Below are positions 56,547 through 64,000 of a stretch of DNA of 64,000 bases, one piece after another. The stretch lies in contig CAVXYY010000011.1 of assembly GCA_963766195.1 (NCBI GenBank), positions 1-64,000 of the forward strand, read 5' to 3'. Positions within the stretch are counted from its first letter, which is position 1; the number at the start of each line of letters is the position of its first letter. The notes beneath the pieces are model-generated. The model had not been told where the DNA came from. It ran no database searches and was given only the letters and a program-made list of their open reading frames with translations. The position numbers and the translations under genes are program-made. The stretch comes from JAHEFT01 sp963766195. Lineage in GTDB: Bacteria > Pseudomonadota > Gammaproteobacteria > Xanthomonadales > SZUA-36.

Positions 56547-57947
56547 TTATTTTGATTTTTTCCTGCCGGTGAATTTCTTCAGGCGCTTGCGTTTATCCAG
56601 CTGCCTGCGGCTCAACGTGTTCTTCCGGTCCTTGAACGGGTTGTCACTATCCCGGAAATCCATGAAAACCGGCGTACCTTTCAGCTTGAAATGCTTGATG
56701 AAATGATTGACCAGGAAGCGCTTGTAGCTGTCGGGTATGGTGCTGGTCCGGCTGCCATGGATAATGATTCGCGGCGGCAACTTCCCGCCGGAATGGGCAT
56801 AACGCAGCTTGGCCGTTTTCCCTTCCTTCATCGGCGGCTGATGCGTATCGAACGCAGCTTTCAGGACGCGGGTCAATTCAGGCGTGCTGAAATCCATCGT
56901 CGCGCTTTTCCAGGCCCTCTGCACAGCATCCATCAACTCCTGGATCCCCGACCCGTGCAAGGCTGAAATCGTTACCTGCTGCGCCCAGGTGACATAACCC
57001 AGTTTACGGTCAAGTGTTTCCCGCACCTGCTTGCGGTGGTCGGTATCCAGCCCGTCCCATTTGTTGAGCGCGATAACCAGGGCCCGGCCCTGGGTCAGTA
57101 TGTGGCCCAGCAGCGTGGTGTCCTGGTCTGTCAGGCCTTCGCGGGCGTCCAGCATCAGAACGACTACATGCGCCCGTTCAATGGCCTGCAGCGCCTTGAT
57201 CGTGCTGAATTTTTCCACGACCTCCGAGACCCTGGAACGGCGGCGTACACCCGCCGTATCGATCAATTCATAATGCTGCCCGTCCCGCTCGAGAGGGATG
57301 CTGATACTGTCGCGGGTGGTGCCCGGCTGGTCGAAAGCGAGAACCCGCTCTTCACCGAGCAGGCGGTTGACGAGCGTTGATTTTCCAACGTTTGGCCTGC
57401 CCACGACGGCCAGGCGCATGCGGTCGCTGTCTTCGTCCTCATCGGGCTCGGTAGCCGGTGGAAGATATTCGGTCACAACCGACATCATTGCTTCCAGTCC
57501 ACGGCGGTGCGCGGCGGAAACCGGCAGCAAATCTCCCATGCCCAGAATGGCAAAATCAGCCATGGCGGTTTCTTCATCCAAACCGTCGATTTTGTTGGCC
57601 ACCAGAAGGACCTGGCGGGAAGTGCGACGCAGAAGACTGGCTATTTCGCGGTCTTCGGCCATCAAACCGTCGCGCGCACTGACAACGAACAGGACCAGTT
57701 GAGACTCTTCAATGGCCTGGTGCACCTGCTTTGCGGTCAGGTAGTCGATTCCTTCCGCGTTGGAAACCAGTCCGCCGGTGTCGACCAGGAGACAGGGCGT
57801 TCCACCGACCCTGGAAATGCCGTACTGCCGGTCACGCGTGACTCCCGGCATGTCGGCAACCAGTGCATCGCGTGTTCCGGTCAGTGCATTGAACAGCGTG
57901 GACTTGCCAACGTTTGGCCGTCCAACAATGGCGACAACTGGTAACAC
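56547..57947 (-). CDS. der: ribosome-assembly GTPase Der
   Basis: 466 aa with two GTPase domains in tandem, each with P-loop GRPNVGKST, a switch motif (MPGVTRD; QPGTTRD), DTGG/DTAG, and NKID/NKWD. A C-terminal KH-like domain (KTAKLRYAHSGGKLPPRIIIHG, YKRFLVNHF) follows with a lysine-rich tail. It acts in 50S maturation. Intact; 23 bp after bamB on the same strand. Confidence 0.98.
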   Translation of the reverse strand: MLPVVAIVGRPNVGKSTLFNALTGTRDALVADMPGVTRDRQYGISRVGGTPCLLVDTGGLVSNAEGIDYLTAKQVHQAIEESQLVLFVVSARDGLMAEDREIASLLRRTSRQVLLVANKIDGLDEETAMADFAILGMGDLLPVSAAHRRGLEAMMSVVTEYLPPATEPDEDEDSDRMRLAVVGRPNVGKSTLVNRLLGEERVLAFDQPGTTRDSISIPLERDGQHYELIDTAGVRRRSRVSEVVEKFSTIKALQAIERAHVVVLMLDAREGLTDQDTTLLGHILTQGRALVIALNKWDGLDTDHRKQVRETLDRKLGYVTWAQQVTISALHGSGIQELMDAVQRAWKSATMDFSTPELTRVLKAAFDTHQPPMKEGKTAKLRYAHSGGKLPPRIIIHGSRTSTIPDSYKRFLVNHFIKHFKLKGTPVFMDFRDSDNPFKDRKNTLSRRQLDKRKRLKKFTGRKKSK

Positions 57948-57970
57948 TTTACAAGCCCCTGCAGAGGTTG

Positions 57971-59131
57971 CTAGAGCGCCGCACCTGCACGGTAAGCAAT
58001 CAGATCGCCTCCATGGGTGAGCACATAGAGCGTGGTGCCGACGGTCAGCGGTGCGGATGCGAAGCCCTTTTTGCCGGCGCGCTCCCTGGCCACGAACGAT
58101 CCAATTTCGGTGTCCAGCCAGTGAAGATATCCTTCCTTATCTCCGACGACGACATAATTGCCGTAAAAAGCCGGCCGGGTAAGGCCCCGGTTTCTCATCC
58201 GGTCCACCTTCCACATGGTGGACCCGTTGCGGCGGTCGAGCATCCAGAGGTCACCGTTGGCCTCGCTGACGCCGAGGTTGGTGCGGTCTACCTGGATACC
58301 CGTTGCAGAAGAAATTTCCTTGAACCACAACAGGCGTCCTGAGTCAGCGGCGAGAGAAACAACCCGTTTCTTGTAACTGGAAACAATCAGGTCGGATGCA
58401 ATGATCACCATCTGCGTGCCGATATCCGCTAACCGTTCCAGCTCGGTACGCCCTTCCTGCGATACGATGGTTTGACTCCAGGCCATGCTGCCGTCGCTGA
58501 TTTTAAGAGCCGCTACGCTGCCGTCATCATAACCGACGTAAACTACCCCGCCCCTGACCAACAGGTCGGCATTGCCACGGAGCGTCAAAAGCGGCACGCT
58601 GTGGTCGTAAACCCAGATGCGCCGTCCGCTGACTGCATCAAGGCCGAAGACTCGGCCGTCGATGCACCGGACAACGACGATACCGTCGGCCGATTGAGGC
58701 GGAATCAGAACTTCGGAAGAGACCTGCGAGTTCCAGAGTTCTGTCCCTCCGTCACGCTCGTACGCAATGACACGGCCGTCAATTGTTCCCATGTAGAGCT
58801 GGTTATCATCCAAACCCGGGCCGCCGGAAAAGGGCTGCTCGGTCTTGAGCTCCCAGTTTTTTCGGCCGGTTTCAGCATTGACGGAAACCAACCGACCCTC
58901 GTGATCCGCGGCAAACAACTTGCCGGATGAATAAGCCGGACCCATGCTGATGCCGGCCTTGCCCATGCCGTCCCCGATCTGCGTAGACCAAACCCTGCCA
59001 ACTTTCAGGGATGATTTGAATTCAACCAGCGGCGCCGGATCACCGGGCTCAGGGTCACCCCAGCCCTTGATCCAGCTGCAGCCCTGCAGAAACAGGCTGC
59101 TCAGCAGTAACGCCACAAAAATTTTTCTCAC
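57971..59131 (-). CDS. bamB: outer-membrane assembly lipoprotein BamB
   Basis: 386 aa. Lipobox FLQGC with Cys about residue 18; eight-bladed PQQ-like propeller with repeats of the form GRLVSVNAETGRKNWE, GRVFGLDAVSGRRIWVYDH, GRLLWFKE. It is part of the BAM complex that inserts outer-membrane barrels. Its start overlaps yfgM by 4 bp. Confidence 0.96.
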   Translation of the reverse strand: MRKIFVALLLSSLFLQGCSWIKGWGDPEPGDPAPLVEFKSSLKVGRVWSTQIGDGMGKAGISMGPAYSSGKLFAADHEGRLVSVNAETGRKNWELKTEQPFSGGPGLDDNQLYMGTIDGRVIAYERDGGTELWNSQVSSEVLIPPQSADGIVVVRCIDGRVFGLDAVSGRRIWVYDHSVPLLTLRGNADLLVRGGVVYVGYDDGSVAALKISDGSMAWSQTIVSQEGRTELERLADIGTQMVIIASDLIVSSYKKRVVSLAADSGRLLWFKEISSATGIQVDRTNLGVSEANGDLWMLDRRNGSTMWKVDRMRNRGLTRPAFYGNYVVVGDKEGYLHWLDTEIGSFVARERAGKKGFASAPLTVGTTLYVLTHGGDLIAYRAGAAL

Positions 59132-59787
59132 GAATCAGGTCCGGCAACAGGAACCTCGGCTCCCATTGACTCAAGTTTCATGACCAGCCTGGCCCGGTCG
59201 CCGGCGCCAGGTTCAAGCAGCTCAAGAGCGGCCAGGTATTCGGTTTGAGCTTCCGCCAGCTGGCCCTGGCTGAAACGGATATCGCCCCGCACTTCGGCGA
59301 ACCGCGATTCCAATCCGGTGATGTCTTCAGCGCCATCCAGGACCGACAAGGCGGCATCCGGCTGACCCTGGTCCAGCATTACCCGGGCGAGTCGCTCGCG
59401 GGCGATCACGGTCATCGCTTTCGGGTATCCGCTTTCGATAACGTATTCATACAACCCGATTGCCAGGTCCGGCTGGTTGCTGGCGATACGGGCGCGCGCA
59501 AACTGCATGGCGGCCATCGCGGTGTAAGCCGAATCGGGAAAGTCTTCTTTCAGGTTCTCGAAATTGGCTACCGCCGCATCCAGCTGACCCGCACTGAGCA
59601 ATTCTCCCATCACCGCGAATTCCACGGACGCCTGCTGGCGGTTATTTACCTGCCAGGTTTGCCATTGCTTGAATCCAAACAGGCCACCGAAGGCGATAAC
59701 AAGACCCATGACGATGGCGCTGCCATTTTCACTGAGCCACTTTTTAACGATCTCGCCCTGTTCGTGGGCGTCATAAACTTCGACCAT
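59128..59787 (-). CDS. yfgM: YfgM/ancillary SecYEG-associated TPR protein
   Basis: 219 aa: EQGEIVKKWLSENGSAIVMGLVIAFGGLFGF provides the cytoplasmic start and single membrane helix typical of YfgM; the periplasmic part is built of TPR-like repeats (FPDSAYTAMAAMQFARARI, AMTVIARERLARVML). It links the Sec translocon with periplasmic chaperones. Between hisS and bamB in the standard order. Confidence 0.95.
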   Translation of the reverse strand: MVEVYDAHEQGEIVKKWLSENGSAIVMGLVIAFGGLFGFKQWQTWQVNNRQQASVEFAVMGELLSAGQLDAAVANFENLKEDFPDSAYTAMAAMQFARARIASNQPDLAIGLYEYVIESGYPKAMTVIARERLARVMLDQGQPDAALSVLDGAEDITGLESRFAEVRGDIRFSQGQLAEAQTEYLAALELLEPGAGDRARLVMKLESMGAEVPVAGPDS

Positions 59788-59812
59788 GATAATTTCTCAA
59801 AATCCAAACGAA

Positions 59813-61090
59813 TCAGTTTAACATGCAAAGGTAGTTTCGAAACCAGATTTCAAGGTCTTCCAGGGCGATATTTTCCTGCTCTTTGTCACATCTCAGGTGC
59901 TTGATGGTGACCTGACCCTGCCTGAGTTCATCCTCTCCGAGCACCAGGGCCAGCCGCGCTCCGCTGCGGTCTGCCCGTTTGAACTGGGATTTGAAACTGC
60001 CTCCACCCAGGTTTGCCTGCAAACGGATCCCTGCAATGTCTTCACGCAGTTTCTCCGCCAGCTTCAAACCGCCCGCGATCGTGCCTTTACCCACCATGAC
60101 CAGGTAGGCATGCGGGATATCCTTTCCAGGCTCAGCCTGGCTGCGCATGAGCTCGACCAGCCGCTCCTGGCCCATCGCAAACCCCACTCCGGGCCACGGC
60201 TTTCCACCCTGGATCTCGACCAGCCCGTCATAGCGCCCGCCGGCGCAAACCGTGCCTTGTGCGCCGAGTGAGTCGGTAATCCACTCGAAAACCGTATGGC
60301 TGTAATAATCCAGGCCGCGCACGAGGCGGGGATTAACCGAGTGCGGTACCGCAAACTCGTCAAGCAGGCTGCGAAATTCCGAAAAATGAAGGTTCGATTC
60401 TTCACCCAGAAAATCACTCAATAACGGAGCATCTTCCAGCATGGCCTGCATCGAAGGGTTCTTGCTGTCCAGTATTCTCAGCGGGTTACGATCCAGGCGA
60501 CGAAGACTGTCTTCATCGAGATCACCCTTGTTCCTTGTCAGGTAAACATGCAGGCTGTCCCGGTAACGCGCGCGTTCATCTGAAGTTCCAAGCGAATTCA
60601 CTTCGAGGCGTAAATCATGCAGGCCGAGTTGGCGCCAAATTCGTTGACACATGGCCAGCAGTTCCGCGTCTGCATCCGGGCCCGGCGCGCCAAAGATTTC
60701 TGCCCCGACCTGGTGAAACTGCCGGGTCCGGCCCTTTTGCGGGCGCTCGCGGCGAAACATCGGACCGATGTACCACAGCCGGACTGGAGAGGCATACAGC
60801 AGACCGTTTTGCAAAACCGCCCGAACAACCCCGGCCGTCCCTTCAGGCCGCAGGCTCAGCTGCTCACCGTTGCGATCCTGGAAGGTATACATTTCCTTCT
60901 CGACCACGTCCGTGGCGTCACCGATGGCCCGGGCGAACAGCTCCGTTTTTTCGACAATGGGGATTCGAATTTCACTGAAACCATAACCGGCCAGCACGTT
61001 CCTGATGGTTTTCTCGAGCTGGTGCCACAGGTGCATGTCCGACGGCAGGACGTCGTGCATGCCCCGGATTGAATTGATGGCTGAACTCAC
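59813..61090 (-). CDS. hisS: histidyl-tRNA synthetase
   Basis: 425 aa: motif 1 INSIRGMHDVLPSD, motif 2 RPEGTAGVVRAVLQNG...WYIGPMFRRERPQKGRTRQFHQVGAE, the His-specific VRGLDYYSHTVFEW and motif 3 GVGFAMGQERLVE, and a C-terminal anticodon-binding domain. It is complete. Its start overlaps the stop of rodZ by 4 bp, with no ispG between them. Confidence 0.98.
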   Translation of the reverse strand: MSSAINSIRGMHDVLPSDMHLWHQLEKTIRNVLAGYGFSEIRIPIVEKTELFARAIGDATDVVEKEMYTFQDRNGEQLSLRPEGTAGVVRAVLQNGLLYASPVRLWYIGPMFRRERPQKGRTRQFHQVGAEIFGAPGPDADAELLAMCQRIWRQLGLHDLRLEVNSLGTSDERARYRDSLHVYLTRNKGDLDEDSLRRLDRNPLRILDSKNPSMQAMLEDAPLLSDFLGEESNLHFSEFRSLLDEFAVPHSVNPRLVRGLDYYSHTVFEWITDSLGAQGTVCAGGRYDGLVEIQGGKPWPGVGFAMGQERLVELMRSQAEPGKDIPHAYLVMVGKGTIAGGLKLAEKLREDIAGIRLQANLGGGSFKSQFKRADRSGARLALVLGEDELRQGQVTIKHLRCDKEQENIALEDLEIWFRNYLCMLN

Positions 61091-61947
61091 TGAGATTGCA
61101 GAGTGATACGTGCAACGTTACCGCGCGTATAAGGCCCCAGGTCCACGGCGGTTCCATCCATGTTCAGCAGCACTGCCGAGGCGCGTCCTATCTTGATGTC
61201 AAATGGCGCCTGTCCATCGTACTCCCGGCTGCTGCCGGCCCGTATCAGGTCAAGTTCAAGTTGATTTCCGGCGGCATCGGCAATCTCGACCCAGGTATCA
61301 GCCGAAGTGGAAATAGACAATTTGTGCATCGGAGATGTATCACCGTCCGCGGTCGCGCTGGTGTCACTGATCGCCGCCCAGGCTTGTTCAGCCGCGGAGT
61401 CGCTTGCCATTTCACTGCGCTTGCTCAATATTTCGACGGAAGCGATCGACGCATTCAGATGCGTGTTTGAGGAGCGTGTGCCCGGGGCCGGGGCATCGCC
61501 GGTATCGAGCGGCAATCCGTTCGCCGACGACAGCTTTGAATCGCCCTGTGAAAACCGGACCGCCTCGTGTGTAAACTGCCAGGCCAGGGTTGCGATCAGT
61601 GCCGACGCGACCAGGTAGCTCGATACCTTCAGCCATTTTTCACCACTGTTACGCTTGCTCTTGACCGTGAAAACGGTGTGTACCCCGGGCTCTGCTCCCT
61701 TCATCTCATCGATCTGGGTTTCGAAGTCTGTCGTATCGACATCCAGGAAGCGGGCGTAATTCCTGATGTAGCCGCGCAAATACACCGACGGAATTTCCCC
61801 GGTCTCTCCAGACTCTATCGCTGCAAGCACCCCGGACTTGATCCCGGATTGCGAAGAGGCCAGTTCAATGGTCAGTCCCTGTTGTTCCCGCGCGCACCGG
61901 AGTAAATCTCCAGGCGTCATGGGTATTAATTCTCTCTGGTTCGTCAT
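61087..61947 (-). CDS. rodZ: cytoskeleton protein RodZ
   Basis: 286 aa: N-terminal Xre-type helix-turn-helix domain (PGDLLRCAREQQGLTIELASSQSGI, VYLRGYIRNYARFLDVD), a juxtamembrane basic segment, one membrane helix (VSSYLVASALIATLAWQF), a variable Ser/Ala-rich periplasmic linker and the C-terminal DUF4115 domain (STSADTWVEIADAAGNQLELDLIRAG). It ties MreB to the elongasome. Confidence 0.95.
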   Translation of the reverse strand: MTNQRELIPMTPGDLLRCAREQQGLTIELASSQSGIKSGVLAAIESGETGEIPSVYLRGYIRNYARFLDVDTTDFETQIDEMKGAEPGVHTVFTVKSKRNSGEKWLKVSSYLVASALIATLAWQFTHEAVRFSQGDSKLSSANGLPLDTGDAPAPGTRSSNTHLNASIASVEILSKRSEMASDSAAEQAWAAISDTSATADGDTSPMHKLSISTSADTWVEIADAAGNQLELDLIRAGSSREYDGQAPFDIKIGRASAVLLNMDGTAVDLGPYTRGNVARITLQSQ

Positions 61948-61949
61948 GT

Positions 61950-62687
61950 TTATTCCTGGCCGGCTGCCCTGCCTGCCTGTATGGAGTCCGGATAGCGTTT
62001 TTGTAGCTCCAGACGGTATGTGTCGGCGGATTTCCTGTCGCCCAATGCTGTTTCAATCTGGTATCCGAGAAACAGGCTTTCTTCGTTCATAACCCCCAGC
62101 GCCTGGTAGCGCTGGAGAAATGCACGGGCCTTCAGATACTCCCCCTGGAGGTAGCTGACTTCTGCCATCGGCAGCAGTGACGCCCCAAACTGGTTGTCAA
62201 ACTCCAGCGATTGTCTCAAAAACGTCTCGGCTTTGTCCAGATCGCCGCGCCTCAGGGCGCAGGAACCCGCGTTTGCCAGTGCGACCGCCGGGGTCTGGTA
62301 AAAAGGATCCTTGATGGCGGCCATGAAATATTTGTCCGCATCCTCGCCTTTGCCGATGGAACACAGGAAAGCGCCATAGTTATTGTTGACGTCCCCTTTC
62401 TCAGGGTCGTACTGCAGCGCCAGTTTGTATTCCCGTCCGGCCTGTTCCGTTTCGCCGATCGTTTCATACAATACGCCGAGCAAGGTATGCGCCGGTGCGT
62501 AAGTCCGGTCAAAAGCAACAGCTTTCTTGAGTTTCTCCAGGGCAATTTCGTATTGGCCGCGGTCCATGTAGTTCCGGCCAAGCGCCGTATTGGTCTCGGC
62601 CGCCTTGCGGGTGGAACCATCAGATTTCTCCGGCGTGGAAGAACACGCCGCCAGGAAAATCGCCAGCATCAGGATTAAAATCCTCAT
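61950..62687 (-). CDS. pilF: type IV pilus biogenesis/stability lipoprotein PilF (PilW)
   Basis: 245 aa from ATG 62687; lipobox AIFLAAC then about six TPR repeats (ALGRNYMDRGQYEIALEKL, HTLLGVLYETIGETEQAGREY, NNYGAFLCSIGKGEDADKYF, AETFLRQSLEFDNQFGASL). PilF carries the secretin PilQ to the outer membrane. Only 2 bp to rodZ and 4 bp after rlmN, so one operon. The frame is open upstream to 62789, but that part is antisense-free rlmN tail and not coding for PilF. Confidence 0.93.
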   Translation of the reverse strand: MRILILMLAIFLAACSSTPEKSDGSTRKAAETNTALGRNYMDRGQYEIALEKLKKAVAFDRTYAPAHTLLGVLYETIGETEQAGREYKLALQYDPEKGDVNNNYGAFLCSIGKGEDADKYFMAAIKDPFYQTPAVALANAGSCALRRGDLDKAETFLRQSLEFDNQFGASLLPMAEVSYLQGEYLKARAFLQRYQALGVMNEESLFLGYQIETALGDRKSADTYRLELQKRYPDSIQAGRAAGQE

Positions 62688-62691
62688 GGCA

Positions 62692-63795
62692 TCAAATACC
62701 TTGCGCCTGGTCGCGGAACATCTGGCTCCTGCGAGTCCGGTCCAGTACTTTTCCGGCAAGTTGACCACAGGCTGCATCGATGTCGTCACCCCGGGTTTTC
62801 CGGACGGTTGCGATCAGGCCTCCAGCCATCACGATCTCCTGGAACGCCCGGATTCGCGGCTCGGTTGAACAGCGAAAACGGGTGCCCGGAAAAGGATTGA
62901 AGGGAATCAGGTTCAATTTGCTTGGCAGCCGCCTGAGCAGCTTGACGAGTTTCTGCGCGTGCTCGGGGTGGTCGTTAACGCCGTCGATCAGGGTGTATTC
63001 GAAAGTCACGGTGCGCTTGTGCTTGTCGGAAACATAATCCGCACAGCTTCGCATCAGTTCCTTGATCGGGTATTTCCGGTTCAACGGCACCAGGGTTTCC
63101 CTCAGGCTGTCTTCCGGAGCGTGCAGCGAGACAGCCAGGGCGACGTCGATCGTGTCCCTGAGCCGGTCGATGCCTGGAACCAGGCCGGCGGTCGACAGCG
63201 TGACCCGCTTCGCGGCAAATCCAAAACCCAGGTCATTTCGAAGCAGTGACAAGGCGGGCACCACGGCGTCAAAATTTAACAGCGGCTCACCCATGCCCAT
63301 CAACACGACATTGGTAATCTTCCGCTGGCCATTACGCTCATGTCCAAGCGCCCGGGCCGCCAGCCAGACCTGGCCGATAATTTCCGCAGTGGAAAGATTC
63401 CTGTTGAACCCCTGCGCCCCGGTTGCGCAAAAAGTACAGTTGAGCGCGCACCCCACCTGGGAAGAGATGCAAAGTGTTCCGCGATTGGGTTCCGGGATGA
63501 ATACCGTTTCCACTGCATTACCGCCGCCAAAACCAATCAGCCACTTGGTCGTACCATCCACGGATAGCTGTTCGTTCAGAATCCGCGGCGGCGTCACCTC
63601 CGCCAACTGGTGGAGCCGTTGCCGCAGGGACATGCCCAGGTTGGTCATCAGGTCGAAATCGGTGACCCCCTGGTGATAGATCCACTTGAGCAGTTGCTCA
63701 GCCCGGAACGGCTTTTCCCCGATGGATTCAAAAAAAGCCCGCATCCGGACTTCGTCCAGGTCGAACAGGTTGATGCGGGTTTCGGTGACGGTCAT
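62692..63795 (-). CDS. rlmN: dual-specificity rRNA/tRNA methyltransferase RlmN
   Basis: 367 aa. Radical-SAM motif C-x3-C-x2-C in GCALNCTFCATGAQG, methyl-carrying Cys in the C-terminal STEPRIRAF/ RGDDIDAACGQLAG region (Cys in DAACGQL), KWIYHQGVTDFDLMTNL near the start and NVVLMGMGEPLLNFD. It methylates A2503 of 23S rRNA and A37 of some tRNAs. Confidence 0.97.
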   Translation of the reverse strand: MTVTETRINLFDLDEVRMRAFFESIGEKPFRAEQLLKWIYHQGVTDFDLMTNLGMSLRQRLHQLAEVTPPRILNEQLSVDGTTKWLIGFGGGNAVETVFIPEPNRGTLCISSQVGCALNCTFCATGAQGFNRNLSTAEIIGQVWLAARALGHERNGQRKITNVVLMGMGEPLLNFDAVVPALSLLRNDLGFGFAAKRVTLSTAGLVPGIDRLRDTIDVALAVSLHAPEDSLRETLVPLNRKYPIKELMRSCADYVSDKHKRTVTFEYTLIDGVNDHPEHAQKLVKLLRRLPSKLNLIPFNPFPGTRFRCSTEPRIRAFQEIVMAGGLIATVRKTRGDDIDAACGQLAGKVLDRTRRSQMFRDQAQGI

Positions 63796-63810
63796 TTAGC
63801 GGACAATCAT

Positions 63811-64000
63811 TTATCGTGAATTGATCTCGTCTGCGCTGAAAAAACACGCGATTTCAACCGCTGCAGTTTCAGGCGCGTCAGAACCGTGTACCGCATTTGC
63901 GTCGATGCTCTGGGCGAAATCCGCCCGAATCGTGCCAGCTGCCGCGTCCTTCGGATTGGTCGCGCCCATGAGTTCACGATTGAGCGCAATGGCGTTCTTG
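63811..64000 (-). CDS. ndk: nucleoside diphosphate kinase (5' part outside window)
   Basis: A minus-strand frame entering from the right edge encodes ELMGATNPKDAAAGTIRADFA and then SDAPETAAVEIACFFSADEI, the C-terminal third of Ndk, ending TAA at 63811-63813. The active-site His lies outside. It equalises NTP pools. Directly upstream of rlmN, as in Pseudomonas and relatives. Confidence 0.93.
   Translation of the reverse strand, partial: KNAIALNRELMGATNPKDAAAGTIRADFAQSIDANAVHGSDAPETAAVEIACFFSADEINSR

Noticed and set aside
63807..63989. 60-codon minus-strand frame at the right edge
   Set aside because: The frame one base over encodes the C-terminus of nucleoside diphosphate kinase, so this one is a shadow.

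Overview
The window reads as a contig from a gammaproteobacterium. Conserved gene neighbourhoods point that way: rlmN-pilF-rodZ-hisS-yfgM-bamB-der, clpS-clpA facing infA, mnmA-hflD (HflD is essentially a gammaproteobacterial protein), yceD-rpmF-fabH-fabG-acpP-fabF-pabC-mltG-tmk-holB-pilZ, and fadJ-fadI. Nothing in the sequence fixes the genus; a marine or sediment lineage is a guess.

Region 1 (1-about 6.2 kb) is foreign: six long, near-identical imperfect palindromes of 120-124 bp with ATAAC/GTTAT ends are attC recombination sites and separate a run of integron gene cassettes. The base asymmetry of the sites and the clearest cassette genes agree that the array reads right to left. Cassette contents are a secreted repeat protein cut by the window edge, a small conserved protein divergent to a kinase-like protein, a secreted protein with a type IX secretion sorting domain (a Bacteroidota-type signal), a decayed PIN-toxin-like gene, a serine beta-lactamase/esterase lipoprotein, and a 297 bp cassette without a convincing gene. 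No integron integrase is visible at the expected (right) end; instead the array abuts the 3' fragment of an arginase gene. It may be an integrase-less attC cluster or a rearranged chromosomal integron.

Region 2 (6.2-16.8 kb) carries accessory genes: a cysteine-containing U32-like protein, a secreted alpha/beta hydrolase, a Fur-box-controlled operon (porin, FMN-binding protein with a flavinylation motif, PepSY membrane protein) that probably serves iron or flavin-based electron transfer, small secreted proteins, a Rap1a-type immunity-like protein, and a CadC-type membrane regulator divergent from an SMP-30-like secreted beta-propeller. tRNA-Ser(CGA), tRNA-Leu(TAA) and tRNA-Cys(GCA) are here; tRNA-Cys is followed by two tandem 161-162 bp repeats that each repeat the tRNA 3' end.

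Region 3 (16.8-40.3 kb): a three-gene efflux operon (NodT-type outer membrane factor, HlyD/EmrA-type adaptor, DUF2955 membrane protein), homocysteine methyltransferase, a DUF885 metallopeptidase-like protein, tRNA-Gly, infA, clpA/clpS, mnmA-hflD, acnA, an Lhr-type helicase, a glutamate-cysteine-ligase-like/CBS fusion and fadD. Region 4 (40.3-64 kb): dinB, a class V aminotransferase, the fatty-acid/cell-envelope cluster (with plsX and fabD missing from their usual places), maf, fadJ-fadI, folD, glutathione peroxidase, and the der-bamB-yfgM-hisS-rodZ-pilF-rlmN-ndk block (ispG missing from its usual place).

Many genes are split by single-base frameshifts, including near-indispensable ones (rpmF, fabG, fabF, holB, tmk, folD, clpA). 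They concentrate in 1.5-24.7 kb and 40.3-56 kb and are absent from 26.6-40.3 kb and 56-64 kb. The simplest reading is uncorrected indel errors in the assembly, so most split genes are annotated here as single intact genes with noted frameshifts.
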